Below are positions 45,671 through 56,699 of a stretch of 64,000 nucleotides of DNA, in pieces. Origin of the DNA: Dasypus novemcinctus (taxonomy: Eukaryota; Chordata; Mammalia; Cingulata; Dasypodidae); assembly GCF_030445035.2 (NCBI RefSeq), contig NC_080682.1:28316770-28380769 (forward strand), in the 5' to 3' direction. Below the pieces are notes generated by a model. That model was not told where the DNA came from and did no database searches. It saw only the letters and a list, made by a program, of their open reading frames with translations. Made by a program: the position numbers and the translations under genes. How positions within the stretch are numbered: the stretch's first letter is position 1; each line of letters opens with the position of its first letter.

Positions 45671-45755
45671 GGGAGTGGATATAGCTCAGTGGTTGAGTAC
45701 CTGCTTCCCACTTGTGAGGTCCTGTATTCAATCCCTAGTACCTCCTAAAACATAA
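45671..45755 (+). mobile_element. DAS-like SINE, short
   Basis: 'ggggagtggatatagctcag' head with A box (TAGCTCAGTGGTTGAG) and a B-box-like 'tattcaatccc'. Only the tRNA-derived part remains, followed by an A-rich tail. Confidence 0.78.
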
Positions 45756-45759
45756 AAAA

Positions 45760-48050
45760 TATACTATATGAGAACTCCCAAATGAATTGACTATAACTAT
45801 TTGTCACATATAAAAATAACTTTGTTTATATGTATTTCCCTTTTCTAATTATACAAAAATTTGCCACTTCAGTATTACACAAACATGCTTTGAATAGAAA
45901 TATATTCAAGATTGTCCACATACTGAAGAAAGATATAATATGTATAGGATATCCTCCCTGGCCATGATAGATTACCACTGTGCTCTTCCAATTAAACACA
46001 AACAAGAGAAAATACTGAAAACCTAATATGAGTGCCTAAATTAATGTCTCTATAAATAAGTTATTTATTTTCCAAGAATTTTCACTTGTATATTTTGTAT
46101 CTGATAGATTTTCTAGAGGCTATGGAGAGCATAAATATGAACAAGCAAACTCTAAGTGTTTACTGTCTTCATAGAAAAAGATAAATATCACACACACAAG
46201 CACACACTCATATGCATATTTTATTTTAAAGGAGCATCATCAAATTTACATTTGATTACTTTCAAATTATGTTTCAACTATTTTGGCTCAACTCATTCCT
46301 TAGATTGCTCCTCAGTGATTCATGCACATTTCAAACAGTACTGAGAGACATCCTTTCTAATGATAACGTTGTAACAATGTTTTAGAGAATTCTTTCTTCA
46401 GGGTTTCCATTAAAGAATAATTATTCAGCCCTGCAATTCTCTATTCAAGGGGTAATTTTTCTTTTTAAGAATATGTATATATATATATATGTGTGTGTAT
46501 ATATGTGTGTATGTATAAATATATGCCTCCAAATGGCTTCTGGATGTGTGTAACTAGTGTTTCATTTATCTACAAACACACACACACATTCATTAAGTCT
46601 TTGTATTCACAATATTGGTATTTGAATATTAATCTCTGCTATTTTAATGGAGACCATATTTTGCTGTTTAAACAGATCACTTTTATATGTAACCACAAAT
46701 ATAAATAATATCTAATCACAGATAAATGACCCAAATTTTAACTAACATAGCAAAATGGCCACACACTAGCAAAATTAGTCATTGACCCCATTAGCACTTG
46801 TGCCTCACTGAAATAACCCAACTTTTCACTGAGGATTATATTTACTGTTATTCTGCACTCTTTCCTGTTTTGCCCTCAGGATCTCAGCAGCTATTCCTGT
46901 TGTGTGTTAAATTTGGGAGTCCTTGCAATTTAATCTCTTATTATTCTTTTAATCTGCTAAAAGCTAAGAAAACAGAATACCTGTATCAAGCATCAACTGA
47001 GTATTTTCATAGGTTACCGTGTGATGAATGCTCACTCAGTGTTGGTATGGCATACATTTCAGGCACTGCTCAGATGCATTTTTACTTACTTCCATATGTC
47101 TATGTTTTGAATATTTGATGTGCTTAAATAACCTTCCACCAAGTAGGATAGTAATTCATATCCCAAATTTGAATTCTGTAGGTGATCAATTTGTGTTATG
47201 CCAGTTTGGGTTACAATAATAATTTGCCAATTGCTAAAGTAATTGAATGTTAAAGTCATCCAGGTTTGTTTTAATCATAACATGCATTGATTACTCCAGG
47301 AAATAATTTTCTCTATAAGACATTAAGGATAGCATTTTTTAAAATATATTTTTACTCAAACTAAAGATCTGTTGATTTGTATTAGAATGATGATGGGATA
47401 GAATATGGAAGCTACTTGTTCCTCCATCAGAAAGAGAGTCAGTGCATACATTTAAGATTCATTTGTTTAACTCATGTCATTTCAAAAATCATCAGATCAA
47501 CTGGTTAATTTACCACTGTATTCCATTAACTCTTTACATATTAAATCACACTCAAACACAAAATGAACAAGTAAATGAAATTTATTTCTCCCACCCAAAC
47601 ACCTGAAATATATATAAGTGGACAGGGCATTGAAATAGAAGAGTAGAAATTCAATCTTTCAGCAAGTGTGGAAAATAACTTACTATTCACTTGTAGAATG
47701 AAGACATTAATATTTATCTAAGAAGATTGGGATAAAGGCTGAAGAACAAACAATGTTAATACAATATAATTTTTAAAAAATTTTAAATATAGAATATCTG
47801 AATTAGAATGGCCTTCACAGTACAGGGTAATATATTTTAAAATTTTAAAAACTGTCCAGTTGCCTTAGGTCTTCTTAGGTTTCGATGAACAGAAATTAAG
47901 ATGTTATTTTAAAGCTACATTATGATATAATTAAAATCTGTGTTAAGGAGTACTGTTAATTTCATTACTTTCTTAAATACTTAGTATTACATTGCCTTTT
48001 AATAGATAAATAGTGATACCAAATATCTGGTTTCTTTTCTGGCATGCACT
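45760..48050. other. AT-rich unassigned DNA with TA/TG microsatellite
   Basis: A (TA)n/(TG)n tract at about 46474-46520 and a short (CA)n at 46577-46588. Frames up to 106 codons (46798-47118) show no recognisable domain and are considered chance. Confidence 0.45.
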
Positions 48051-48054
48051 GTAA

Positions 48055-48540
48055 AGACCAATTACTGGAAACATTTTAAAATTGACTGAGGTGATAACAG
48101 TACAACTCTTAGATTAAAATTACAGCCATTGAGTGTATACTTTTAATGAATTGTACAAATCATGGGGCTATGTAACAGAGGGAATCCAGTGGTAGATGCT
48201 CTGTGGTTAACAGAGAAAATGTGACAATGTTCTCTTGTGAACTATAGCAAATGTATACTTCTGATACGAGGTGATGATAAGGTGATTTGAGGAAAAACCA
48301 CACCAAATGCAAGATATTGGTTACAGTTAGTAATATTTTGATGATGTTCTTTCATAGTTTGTAAGCAATTTTTCACAATAATGTAAGGTGCTGGAGATAG
48401 GGTGATGTATGGGAGCCTTATATGATGATATGCAGGTTTGTTTTGTGGTTCACAACTTTTGTTATATACTTCTCATTTATGTATGTTTATGTATAAATGA
48501 TACTCTTCAATATGTTTTATATAAAAAAGAAAAAAAATAA
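48055..48540 (+). mobile_element. L1 3'UTR end with poly-A tail
   Basis: 'gtgtatacttttaatgaatt', 'tggttaacagagaaaatgtg' and similar text followed by an AAAAAAGAAAAAAAATAA tail at 48519-48540. No coding part. Confidence 0.55.
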
Positions 48541-48677
48541 GACACATTCCTGGGATACTGGATATTAAAAACAAAAAGAGTTTTTATTGCTAGCACATAA
48601 CAAGGAGATCAGAGGCCTAACAGCCAAAATCTGTCTCCCCAAAACTTCCATAATTCTGATAATTTTATAGTGTCCAG

Positions 48678-48986
48678 TGTTGTGGGAAACTGGCTTACCT
48701 ATTAGTTGCTTCTTGTTATTGCACAAGATGCTCTAAGTTGCTTCCTGTTATTGCTAATTACCTTATTGTAGATGTTGCAAGTTACTTTCTGTAGGCCACA
48801 GCTGCTTGTTAAGCTTTTGAATAAATATGACAGGGAAACAAGGGTTGAGGCTTTCAGTTTCAGAAGCTGTGAAGTCCCCTGGTCCCATCTTTATTTCCTT
48901 CTTGTGTCTTTCCTTCTGTCCTTTTATTTCTTCAGTTCTGCATTGCCTTCCCTTCATGCAAACCTATTGCTGAGCTGGTCTCAACA
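48678..48986 (+). repeat. Provirus C 5' LTR
   Basis: 309 bp, TGTTGTGGGAAAC..TCAACA, with AATAAA within 'tttgaataaatatgacaggg'. A frame opens inside this LTR and runs to 49422 (216 codons). It has no recognised domain and may be fortuitous. Confidence 0.88.
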
Positions 48987-48988
48987 AC

Positions 48989-49006
48989 TGGCACCTGAAT
49001 GGGGAC
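48989..49006 (+). promoter_or_regulatory. Provirus C primer-binding site (tRNA-Lys-like)
   Basis: TGGCACCTGAATGGGGAC, two bases after the LTR. Closest to the tRNA-Lys site of class II ERVs and to provirus B's site. Confidence 0.7.
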
Positions 49007-49599
49007 CTGAAGGGAAGAAGAGCTTCAAGCTAAAAGGTATTGTCATGGTGCAGAGCCCCGATTGGTTTAGAAGGCCTTCCAAGTCCTTGATGAGTAAGGC
49101 CAATCTCAAATATTCTAGCAGGGTTATGATGGGAAATGGACAGTTATGTCTGTCTCCTCAAACAACTCCTCAAGGCAGAAGGAACCAAGGCCAACAAGTT
49201 TCATATTTTAGAACCCTTAGAAATTATAGAAAAAATATTTCCCATAGTCCCAGCAAATGGAAGTTTAGAATTAGGAGATTAGGAAAGAGTAGGAAAAAGT
49301 TTAAAATTTTACATGTACAAGGTGTTTTGCTCCCTGTTACTATTTGGCCCACTTGGATTATTACTAAATCTGTTTTGACACTAAATACAAATTGTTTTGC
49401 CTTCAAATCCTTCATTAACTGATTTAGAAAGTCACTTTACCCCCACCAACCTCTCCTCCCCCTCCTATGCCTGGAGATGCTCATCCAAACTTGTCAGCTT
49501 TACAACAGGGCATCTTGCAGAACAGAATGGAGGGAAATCATGTTGAGCCACTTGAGCAAGGAAGGTTAACTCACAAATATAATGTCCTATACAGTCAAA

Positions 49600-52500
49600 A
49601 GTATTAAATAAGGTTCTTGCTAGTGAAATCATGCTTGTGAGAAAACTCTCTGTTGGAGTGTTGACTATGATAAGGAAAATATTCTGGCAGAAACTGAGCA
49701 AACTCCTTGCTCCCTAATGATAATGTGGTTATGGGTTAGTGGGGGCTAACAGAAATAAACCTCTAGAAGAGGAGAAAAACATGGCAACATTGGTGATCTG
49801 TTTTGTTCCCATGCTGATTCTGACTGGACCTCTTTAACTAATTAATAAAATTAGTACAAAATTTTTATCAAGGTGTTAAAAGAAATTTTCAGTGTTGATA
49901 ACTTACTCCTGAACTTCAAGTCTCAATGTAGTCTTCCCAAAAAATGTGTATTTTCTGTCTAAATTACTAAACAGGAGCTTAACTGCATTTATGCTGTTCA
50001 AGTTATCTTAACTGGTTGCTCATTACTAATAAAAGTGTTTCCAAGAACAAGCTTGCATGTTCCAGGCAACATAGGTTCCAGAAGAGATCTTAAAAGCAGT
50101 AAAATCTAAGATGTGAAATGATGGAGGGCTTGGAAACAGCTATACAAAAAGATAAGAATTATGGGTCAAATTAGTAAACTTTATGTTTCTGTTGATGTGT
50201 TGTAATTGTTTTGTGTTTATCTGTTTGTTCAATGTCAGTGTGTGGTAATTTTTTCAGTGTGTGTTGTAATCATTTCTGTGATTGTTCATTGTCAGTACAT
50301 ATTTTGATATCTTTGGATGGTGATATAATTTAACAAATAAAAATTTCTAAAAGAGCTCTATTCAAATGGCCAAAATTTAAATAAATATTTATATTAATAC
50401 ATGATTTTAAATGTTAATAAGATCTCTACAATAATAAAAATTGTAAGTCTTGATTAATGAAATTACTATAAGTCCCTTCAGAAAGAATAGTTCTTGCCCA
50501 AATTGAAATGAATAGTTTATTTTTCTTCACAAAATAAAATGAAGAATGTAAAGTTTAAATGAGCATTTAAGAAGGTAAAAAGTTTGTGGGAGTGCCGACT
50601 GAAATTTGATAAATCTGTTCAAACAACAACAAAAAAAAGGGTAAAAGTATGTTTTGTCCTAAAAGAAGATCGTTAGTTTTCATAAAATCAAAATGGAAAT
50701 ATGCAGGACAAAACATGAATGCATGTGCCAAGTTGTAAGAGGTATTGTGGTAACTTTAAGTAAGGGAATGTGTTCTATAAAGGTGAAATTCATCTTAAAA
50801 TAATATAATTATAGTGTAAATGGTTAAAATAATTAAAAGAAGTTTGTGGAAGCATTGTTTGAGTTGAAGTGTTTAAATGGCTAATTCTAGGAAGTCATTA
50901 TTGAACAAAAACTGAATTGATAATAATAATGAAAGGTAATTTTATAACAGATAAACTTGTTGGCAACCAACCTCCCTTGCCAACTTGCTTCTAAAAGACT
51001 GTTTCTAATATTGCATGCTACTAGGTATTTGAAATAAAGAGAAGTTATATTTGCATATAACCAAACTGAATTATTATTTTAATGTTTGTTTAGTGTTAAT
51101 GATAATTGTACTGAATGGTTCCAAAATGATTTCAGTAACTTATGTATGTAGAATGTATAGAGTGTTTTTATCATTAAAGAAATAGAAGATAATTTTGTCC
51201 TGAAATAGAATGATTGGTTATTAAGAAAGAGTAGGATATAGGACAAAACCTGAATGAATATAAAAAGTGCAGAAGGTTTGTGGAAAAGGAATTTTTTTGG
51301 TTAAAGTTGAGTAAGATTTGATAGGTCTATCTATTGAGTTCTAAAAGCTTTAATATTAAATAGTGTCACAGAAATGACCTCTTATTTTAAATTAAAGTGA
51401 TACCATTGTAGCATGCAGCAGTCCCAGATATTGCTAGTTTGTTGTAAGAAATGAATACCCAACTGTGTCACTATCACTGTGTTTTGAAACTTGCTAGGCC
51501 TTTCTTTGGTGTTTCCTTGGGCAAGTCAAGCCAGCCCACATTCTCCTACCTATAGAAAAGTCAACAATGGACTTTTGCAGTGGCTCCCCAAGGCTGTGTG
51601 CATAGCCCAACCATCTGCCCTGGCCTGGTGGCAAAGAATCTGGCTGCATAGAAGAAACCTGTGGCAGTGACCCTGCCAAAAAAACCTCAGAGACAATGGT
51701 ATTTTAGGGGCCTGGAATAGGCAAACAATTGTGACAGGCTGCAAGATCCCTGCTGCTGTATCAAATTCTTAAATGTTGTTTAATTGGGTAAGACAAAGCT
51801 ACAACCTCTGCTGTAATTGATGAAGTAAAATGTTTTTCCATATTAATAGAATTTGTAATATTGTTGAAATACTAAAAATATTTTATCCCTCACTGAGATG
51901 TATTAATTAAGAAGGTCCTTCATGGGGGTAGGAGGACCCTCCAGCAGGCTGCTTTACAAATAATAATAATTTAAAAAAGGAGGAGAAGGTGGATATTGAC
52001 TTAGCCTGTGAATGGGATATGACCAGCAACAATATTGGCTTTAGGTGAGGTTTGTGGCAAAGGCAACATTCTAATTGAATACCTCTCAGGCTTCATTCAC
52101 AATTGTGGGAAAAGGCAATAAGTACAATATAAAAAAGCAATTTTTTGCAGCATAGGAAGCCCTGCCAAAGTGAAAGGCTTAACCCAATAGTGTCTGGTTA
52201 CTCTGAAGACTGCCATCTCTATCCAGGGGTGGATTGCAAATACTAAAAGCAAGACAAAAATGATGGACTATTGTGACTCATCCTCTATGGGGGAAAGATC
52301 TATGGAAGAACTTCTGGAACACCTACCAGCAGTAACAGGTAACTGTCTGTCTTGTCCCTGCCCACTCCTCTAACATCCTTCTCAGGACTATTGAGACAGA
52401 TGCCTCATGAAGATCCAGAGCCATACGATTGAGACCTGAGAAGAAGTAGAGTGGCTCCACCAGAAAGGTGAACACCATGAGTAGCAGACCTTGGGGTGCC

Positions 52501-52800
52501 TAACCCAGAGGTTCCAGTTGTCTGTTGTTCACCATCAGTTTGTGGACACCATCCATGAGTGTCCTTCATGCTCACTTCAATGACTGTGACATCAGTCCCC
52601 TCTTGCTCTTGGGAAGGGCAAGACATGCTTTCACTGATACAGAAACTGTATCAGGACTCTTAAAACAAGCCAGCTATTGTTTTCTGCCTGGAAATTGGGT
52701 CCTCACAATGATGGACTATGCTAATTCAACACTGAATTGTGGCCTCAGGTCCAGTGAAGATGCTAAGAGCAGGACCAATGAAGGCATTGAAATTATGTGA
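49600..52800 (+). other. Provirus C interior shared with provirus B
   Basis: Contains the leader-like segment (49.61-49.84 kb, 'RKLSVGVLT' and 'NMATLVICFVPMLILTGP' in broken frames), an AT-rich block to about 51.95 kb, then SU-like remnants (51.98-52.62 kb). Each part has its counterpart in B in the same order. Confidence 0.8.
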
Positions 52801-53131
52801 TAAACTTCCAGCTGCCCTACAGACCAAAATGGGGAAGTAACAATAATTTGTCATTGCCTATGCCTCAAACTATACAAATTGGGGGAAAATTTTTATCAAG
52901 TACTGGCCTATAGCCTTGCTGGTGGGAAATCTTAAGCCCATGAGAGATAAAGCATCTGTTCATTGAAAGTTTGTATAATTCTGCTGTAGTTATGGATTAT
53001 GTATAAAATGTTATTTTCTGATTTGACATTGTCACTTAAACAGTAAGCACACAATGAGACCTTCGGGGTATGAGGCAGTAAGAAACCACCTAAACTGCCT
53101 TTGTTGTTTTATAAAAACAAAAAGGGGGATA

Positions 53132-53440
53132 TGTTGTGGGAAACTGGCTTACCTATGAGTTGTTTCTTATTATTGTACAAGATGTTCTAAGTTGCTTGCT
53201 GTTATTGTAAATTACCTTATTGTAGCTGTTGCAAGTTGCTTCTTGTAGCCCACAGCTGCTCCTTAAGCTTTCAAATAAATATAAAGGGGAAACTAGGAAT
53301 GAGGCTCTCAGTTTCAGAGGCTGTGAAGTCCCCTGGTCCCATCTTTGTTTCCTTCTTGTATCTTTCTTTCTGTCCTTCTATTTTTTCAGTTGTGCATCAC
53401 CTTCCCTTCATGCAGACCTATTGCTGAGCTGATCTCAGCA
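53132..53440 (+). repeat. Provirus C 3' LTR
   Basis: 309 bp, same length as the 5' copy, with scattered substitutions. Begins right after the polypurine tract and ends ..TCTCAGCA before ATCCAG. Confidence 0.88.
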
Positions 53441-53908
53441 ATCCAGGTTTAGAAAGTTTGTACTAGTAATAATTGGGGTGGCCTGGCCCAGATTCTTTCA
53501 TTAATAAACATAAATGGGCTGTGTATGATCAAAAGAGTTTAAACAGGATAGGGGATGAGTATAAAAATGGGATCAGTCACAATGTCTTTACAATAACAAG
53601 GTAAAAGTTATATAGTTTTACAGTCATCAGAGTTCAGAGCTTCTGGATTCTATTTCAGCAAGTTTCAGTAATTTCAGGTATTTACTTTTACAATGTACTA
53701 TAAAGTAAAAAGGAATCTATATAATGATTCATGATCTAATTATTTGTTAATCCTTAACCCTCAGTTACAGTTCCTCCCTTTTGTTAATTTTCCTCAATTT
53801 TGAGGGTTATAACCAGGAAAAAATTGGTCTAACCTCAGGCAGAAATGGGTTGTCTATGTTATAGAGAAGAGGAATAAAATTGATTGTCATTCTTTAAGAG
53901 ACTGGTAC

Positions 53909-54384
53909 TGTTGTAGAATTTGAGAGAGGTTCAATTATTTGCGTATAGAGAGGCCAGGACTCAGGAATGATTTTGAGAAGGAAAAATGGTTTATTGACAG
54001 CTGGCCGGACTCGGGAGCTTTCTGTTTCAATCCTGAGCCCCGAACAAGATTTTTTAATCCCTTTTATACAGAGAGGAAAGGCCAAACAGTCCCTTTGTTT
54101 CAGTTCTCAATAGACTTGAAGTAGCATGTATTTTTCACATCCCAGGTAAGCTTTTAGCATGGACTTCATACATTCTAGATAAGGTTTTAGCATATTTTGT
54201 TTGCATTTCCCCTGAAATCTTAAAGTTTATACACCTTGCATTGTTAAACTGTTTCCTGGGACTGGAGTCATTGCCATTGTCACCAAGGGCAGGACTGCAG
54301 CCTCTTACCATTTCACACCCACAAGTCAGACAGCTTAGGTTATCTCTGAAGAGACAAAGAGCCTCCTACCCATAGCCCACATCA
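53909..54384 (-). mobile_element. Solo LTR H, class I-type
   Basis: 476 bp. On the minus strand it starts TGATGTGGGC and ends CTACAACA. Flanks are gtac (53905-53908) and gtag (54385-54388), a 4-bp duplication with one mismatch. Carries a minus-strand TATA (54071-54064 area, 'tgtataaaagg') and AATAAA (plus-strand tttatt at 53990-53995). Closely similar to H' at 54778. Confidence 0.82.
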
Positions 54385-54388
54385 GTAG

Positions 54389-54773
54389 CTCTGGGTTTCA
54401 GTACTTACTTGGCATAGGAAGAATCCAGAGGCTTTAAGTCTCTAAAATATAAGTTTATTAAATAGAGTTAAAATTATAGTTTTAAATAAAAGGAGTAGAA
54501 CTATGTTACAATGAGGAACTACTTATTTTTTTTTCTAGATTCTTTAAGACAGAACCCAGAATATTCCTTAGTTTTCAGAAAAATTTTTGCCTGGGGCTTT
54601 GTCTACTGCAGAGGTTGTACTATCTTGATATAACCTGTATAAGAATAACTTCTAGAACAAACTCCCAACTCTATTTGAAATAATTTAGCCATTGAAAATT
54701 TATTTTGTTTATTTCTTTTCCCTGTTTTTGGACTAATCCCATATCACCAAGGCAGAGCTCATCCCTGGGGGTT
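54389..54773. other. Spacer between LTRs H and H'
   Basis: About 385 bases of AT-rich sequence, perhaps interior of the antisense ERVL-like element that owns LTR G. No gene seen. Confidence 0.4.
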
Positions 54774-54777
54774 ATGT

Positions 54778-55251
54778 TGATGTGGGCTATGGGTGGAGGG
54801 CTCTTTGTCTCTTCAGAGATAACTAAGTTGTTTGACTTGTGGGTGTGGAACGGTAAGAGGCTGCAGTCCTGCCCTTAGGGACTGGCAGCGGCTCCAGTCC
54901 CAAGAAATGTTTAACAATGCAAGGGCTATAAACTTTAAGTATTTAGGGGAAATGCAAAAACCAAATACGCTAAAGGCTTATCTAGAATGTCTGGAGTCCA
55001 TGCTAAAAGCTTACCTAAGATGTGGAAGATATATGCTAATTGAAGCCTATTGAGAACTGAAACAAAGGGACCATTTGGCCTTTCCTCTCTGTATAAAAGA
55101 GGTTTGAAAATCTTGTTCAGGGCTCGGGATTCAAACTGAAAGCTCCCAAGTCCGGCCGGCCGTCAATAAACCATTTTTCCTTCTCAAAATCATTCCTGAG
55201 TCCTGGCCTCTCTATACTCAAATAATTGAACCTCTCTTAATTTCCACAACA
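54778..55251 (+). mobile_element. Solo LTR H', class I-type
   Basis: 474 bp, TGATGTGGGC..CACAACA, with the perfect 4-bp duplication ATGT at 54774-54777 and 55252-55255. TATA (tataaaag near 55093) and AATAAA (caataaacc near 55165) are in plus orientation. Same family as H but reversed. Confidence 0.86.
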
Positions 55252-55255
55252 ATGT

Positions 55256-56695
55256 CATGGCCCTCACTCACTTCCATGTAATAAAAATCCTTGGAAATTA
55301 TGGCATGACCCACATACAGGAGAAGGTAGTGAGCTTATTTGCAGACTTTGGCTTAGAGAGAGGTCACATTTGAGCAACAAAAGAGGAGTTCAGGAGGTAA
55401 CTCTTTGTCATTAAGTATAATTAGACTTAGCTTCATCATTATAGAAATATGTTGCTTAAATGTAAGCCTCAAAGTGAGGGCTTGCCTTATTAGCAAATTT
55501 CCCTTTATTAGGCAGGGCTGATATATGTCAGAGTTTATTTTCACAGGTTTATCTTTCAGAGTTCTACAGCTTTAGTATATAAGGGGACCCTATTGCTTGA
55601 GAGAATAGTAGAAATTCACAAGTAGAGGAAGTTTCTTGGGGCTTTTTCACCAGGCCCTTAAGGGACTCTGTAAATACCTTTCTATCTTATGTCCAAACTT
55701 TTGAAATGCATCAGGGTATTACATCAATTCTGTACACAATATCACAGTGCTCTTTTAGGTTCCGTTTTAGCTAGGATGTTCAATAAACTGACCAGACAGA
55801 TTAAATTAGATAGAGCATCACAAAAATTATACACAAAATACATTTCCCAATTTTGGTCTCCATGGAAATTAAAGTTTTAAAATTCTGAAAATATCCTTTT
55901 TTAAAAAATTTTATTCTGATGCAACTTAAACTTTAACTAAATTAACTCAATTTACCTTTAATTGAAATATGATATTTTTCTTTAGCTTCTTTAGTTGGAG
56001 TGGTCTTTTAGAATTAATACTTTTTTCTTCATTCTTTTTCCTTCAGAAAGATAATGTTTACTAAAACAAAATTTCAGCAGTACAGAAAAAAGTACTTTCT
56101 GAATAAATTTATGAAAACTTAAGATTCCTAATGTAATCAAAATTACCTTCCCACTACCACCACCTTAATATAATCACATGTTTATTGAAACACTAATAGC
56201 CACACCCTAAGAGTACAATTACTTCCAACATTTAGGGTTAATCTTTAAAAACAAAATAACTTCAGTGTATTAAATGATATAAAGATGTCTGCAAGTACTA
56301 AGTGTCTGAAATAGGTAGCTAACACTGGATTTAATGTTATTTTATAAGTAATTTTTCCTTAGCAGGAAACATAAGTCTAGGTTTTCACAATATTCATAGG
56401 AAATAAATATTGATTATGCACAATATGTTTTGACAAACTAGGTTCAACAAACAAAAGCTCAACACCTTGGTGAAAATTCTGATAGATTAAAATATAAAAA
56501 ATTTTAAACATTGACAAAATAATATTATATTTAAAATTTTCTACCATTTATACAAGTATTATGAGTTTCCAGTTTAGGAATATATTTTTCCATTTTGTAT
56601 GAAAATATGAATATAATGAAATGTCTATTTCAGGGATCATATCAATTTTGATTTTACAGTAGTTTCATAAAGAGTTGCTAGTTTAAACCCTTCAG
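55256..56695. other. Unassigned AT-rich DNA
   Basis: No recognised gene. The segment 55.26-55.6 kb may still belong to an old ERV interior; the rest shows nothing identifiable. Confidence 0.4.
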
Positions 56696-56699
56696 AAAA

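Larger units (their letters stand above)
48678..53440 (+). mobile_element. Provirus C: non-autonomous class II ERV
   Basis: Two 309-bp LTRs (48678-48986, 53132-53440) with the 6-bp duplication GTCCAG/ATCCAG (48672-48677, 53441-53446). A primer site follows at 48989 and a polypurine tract (aaaaacaaaaaggggga) ends just before 53132. The interior lacks recognisable pol, and from about 49600 onward it matches provirus B in reverse complement, including the leader segment, AT-rich block and SU-like remnant. The TM preserved in B is missing here. No long open frame. Confidence 0.88.
48545..53768 (-). mobile_element. LTR G, ERVL-like, split by provirus C
   Basis: Minus-strand LTR pieces at 48545-48677 and 53441-53768. 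The minus strand starts TGTAACTGAGGG (53768) next to a polypurine tract (ggaaaattaacaaaagggag). It carries AATAAA (48582-48577, from plus-strand 'tttttattgctagcac') near its far end. This makes it the 3' LTR of an antisense class III-like element whose interior continues to the right of 53768. Confidence 0.65.

Noticed and set aside
53909-55251. Large inverted repeat as a possible DNA transposon or hairpin element
   Set aside because: Each arm has LTR ends, TATA, poly-A signal and its own 4-bp duplication, so two solo LTRs explain it better.
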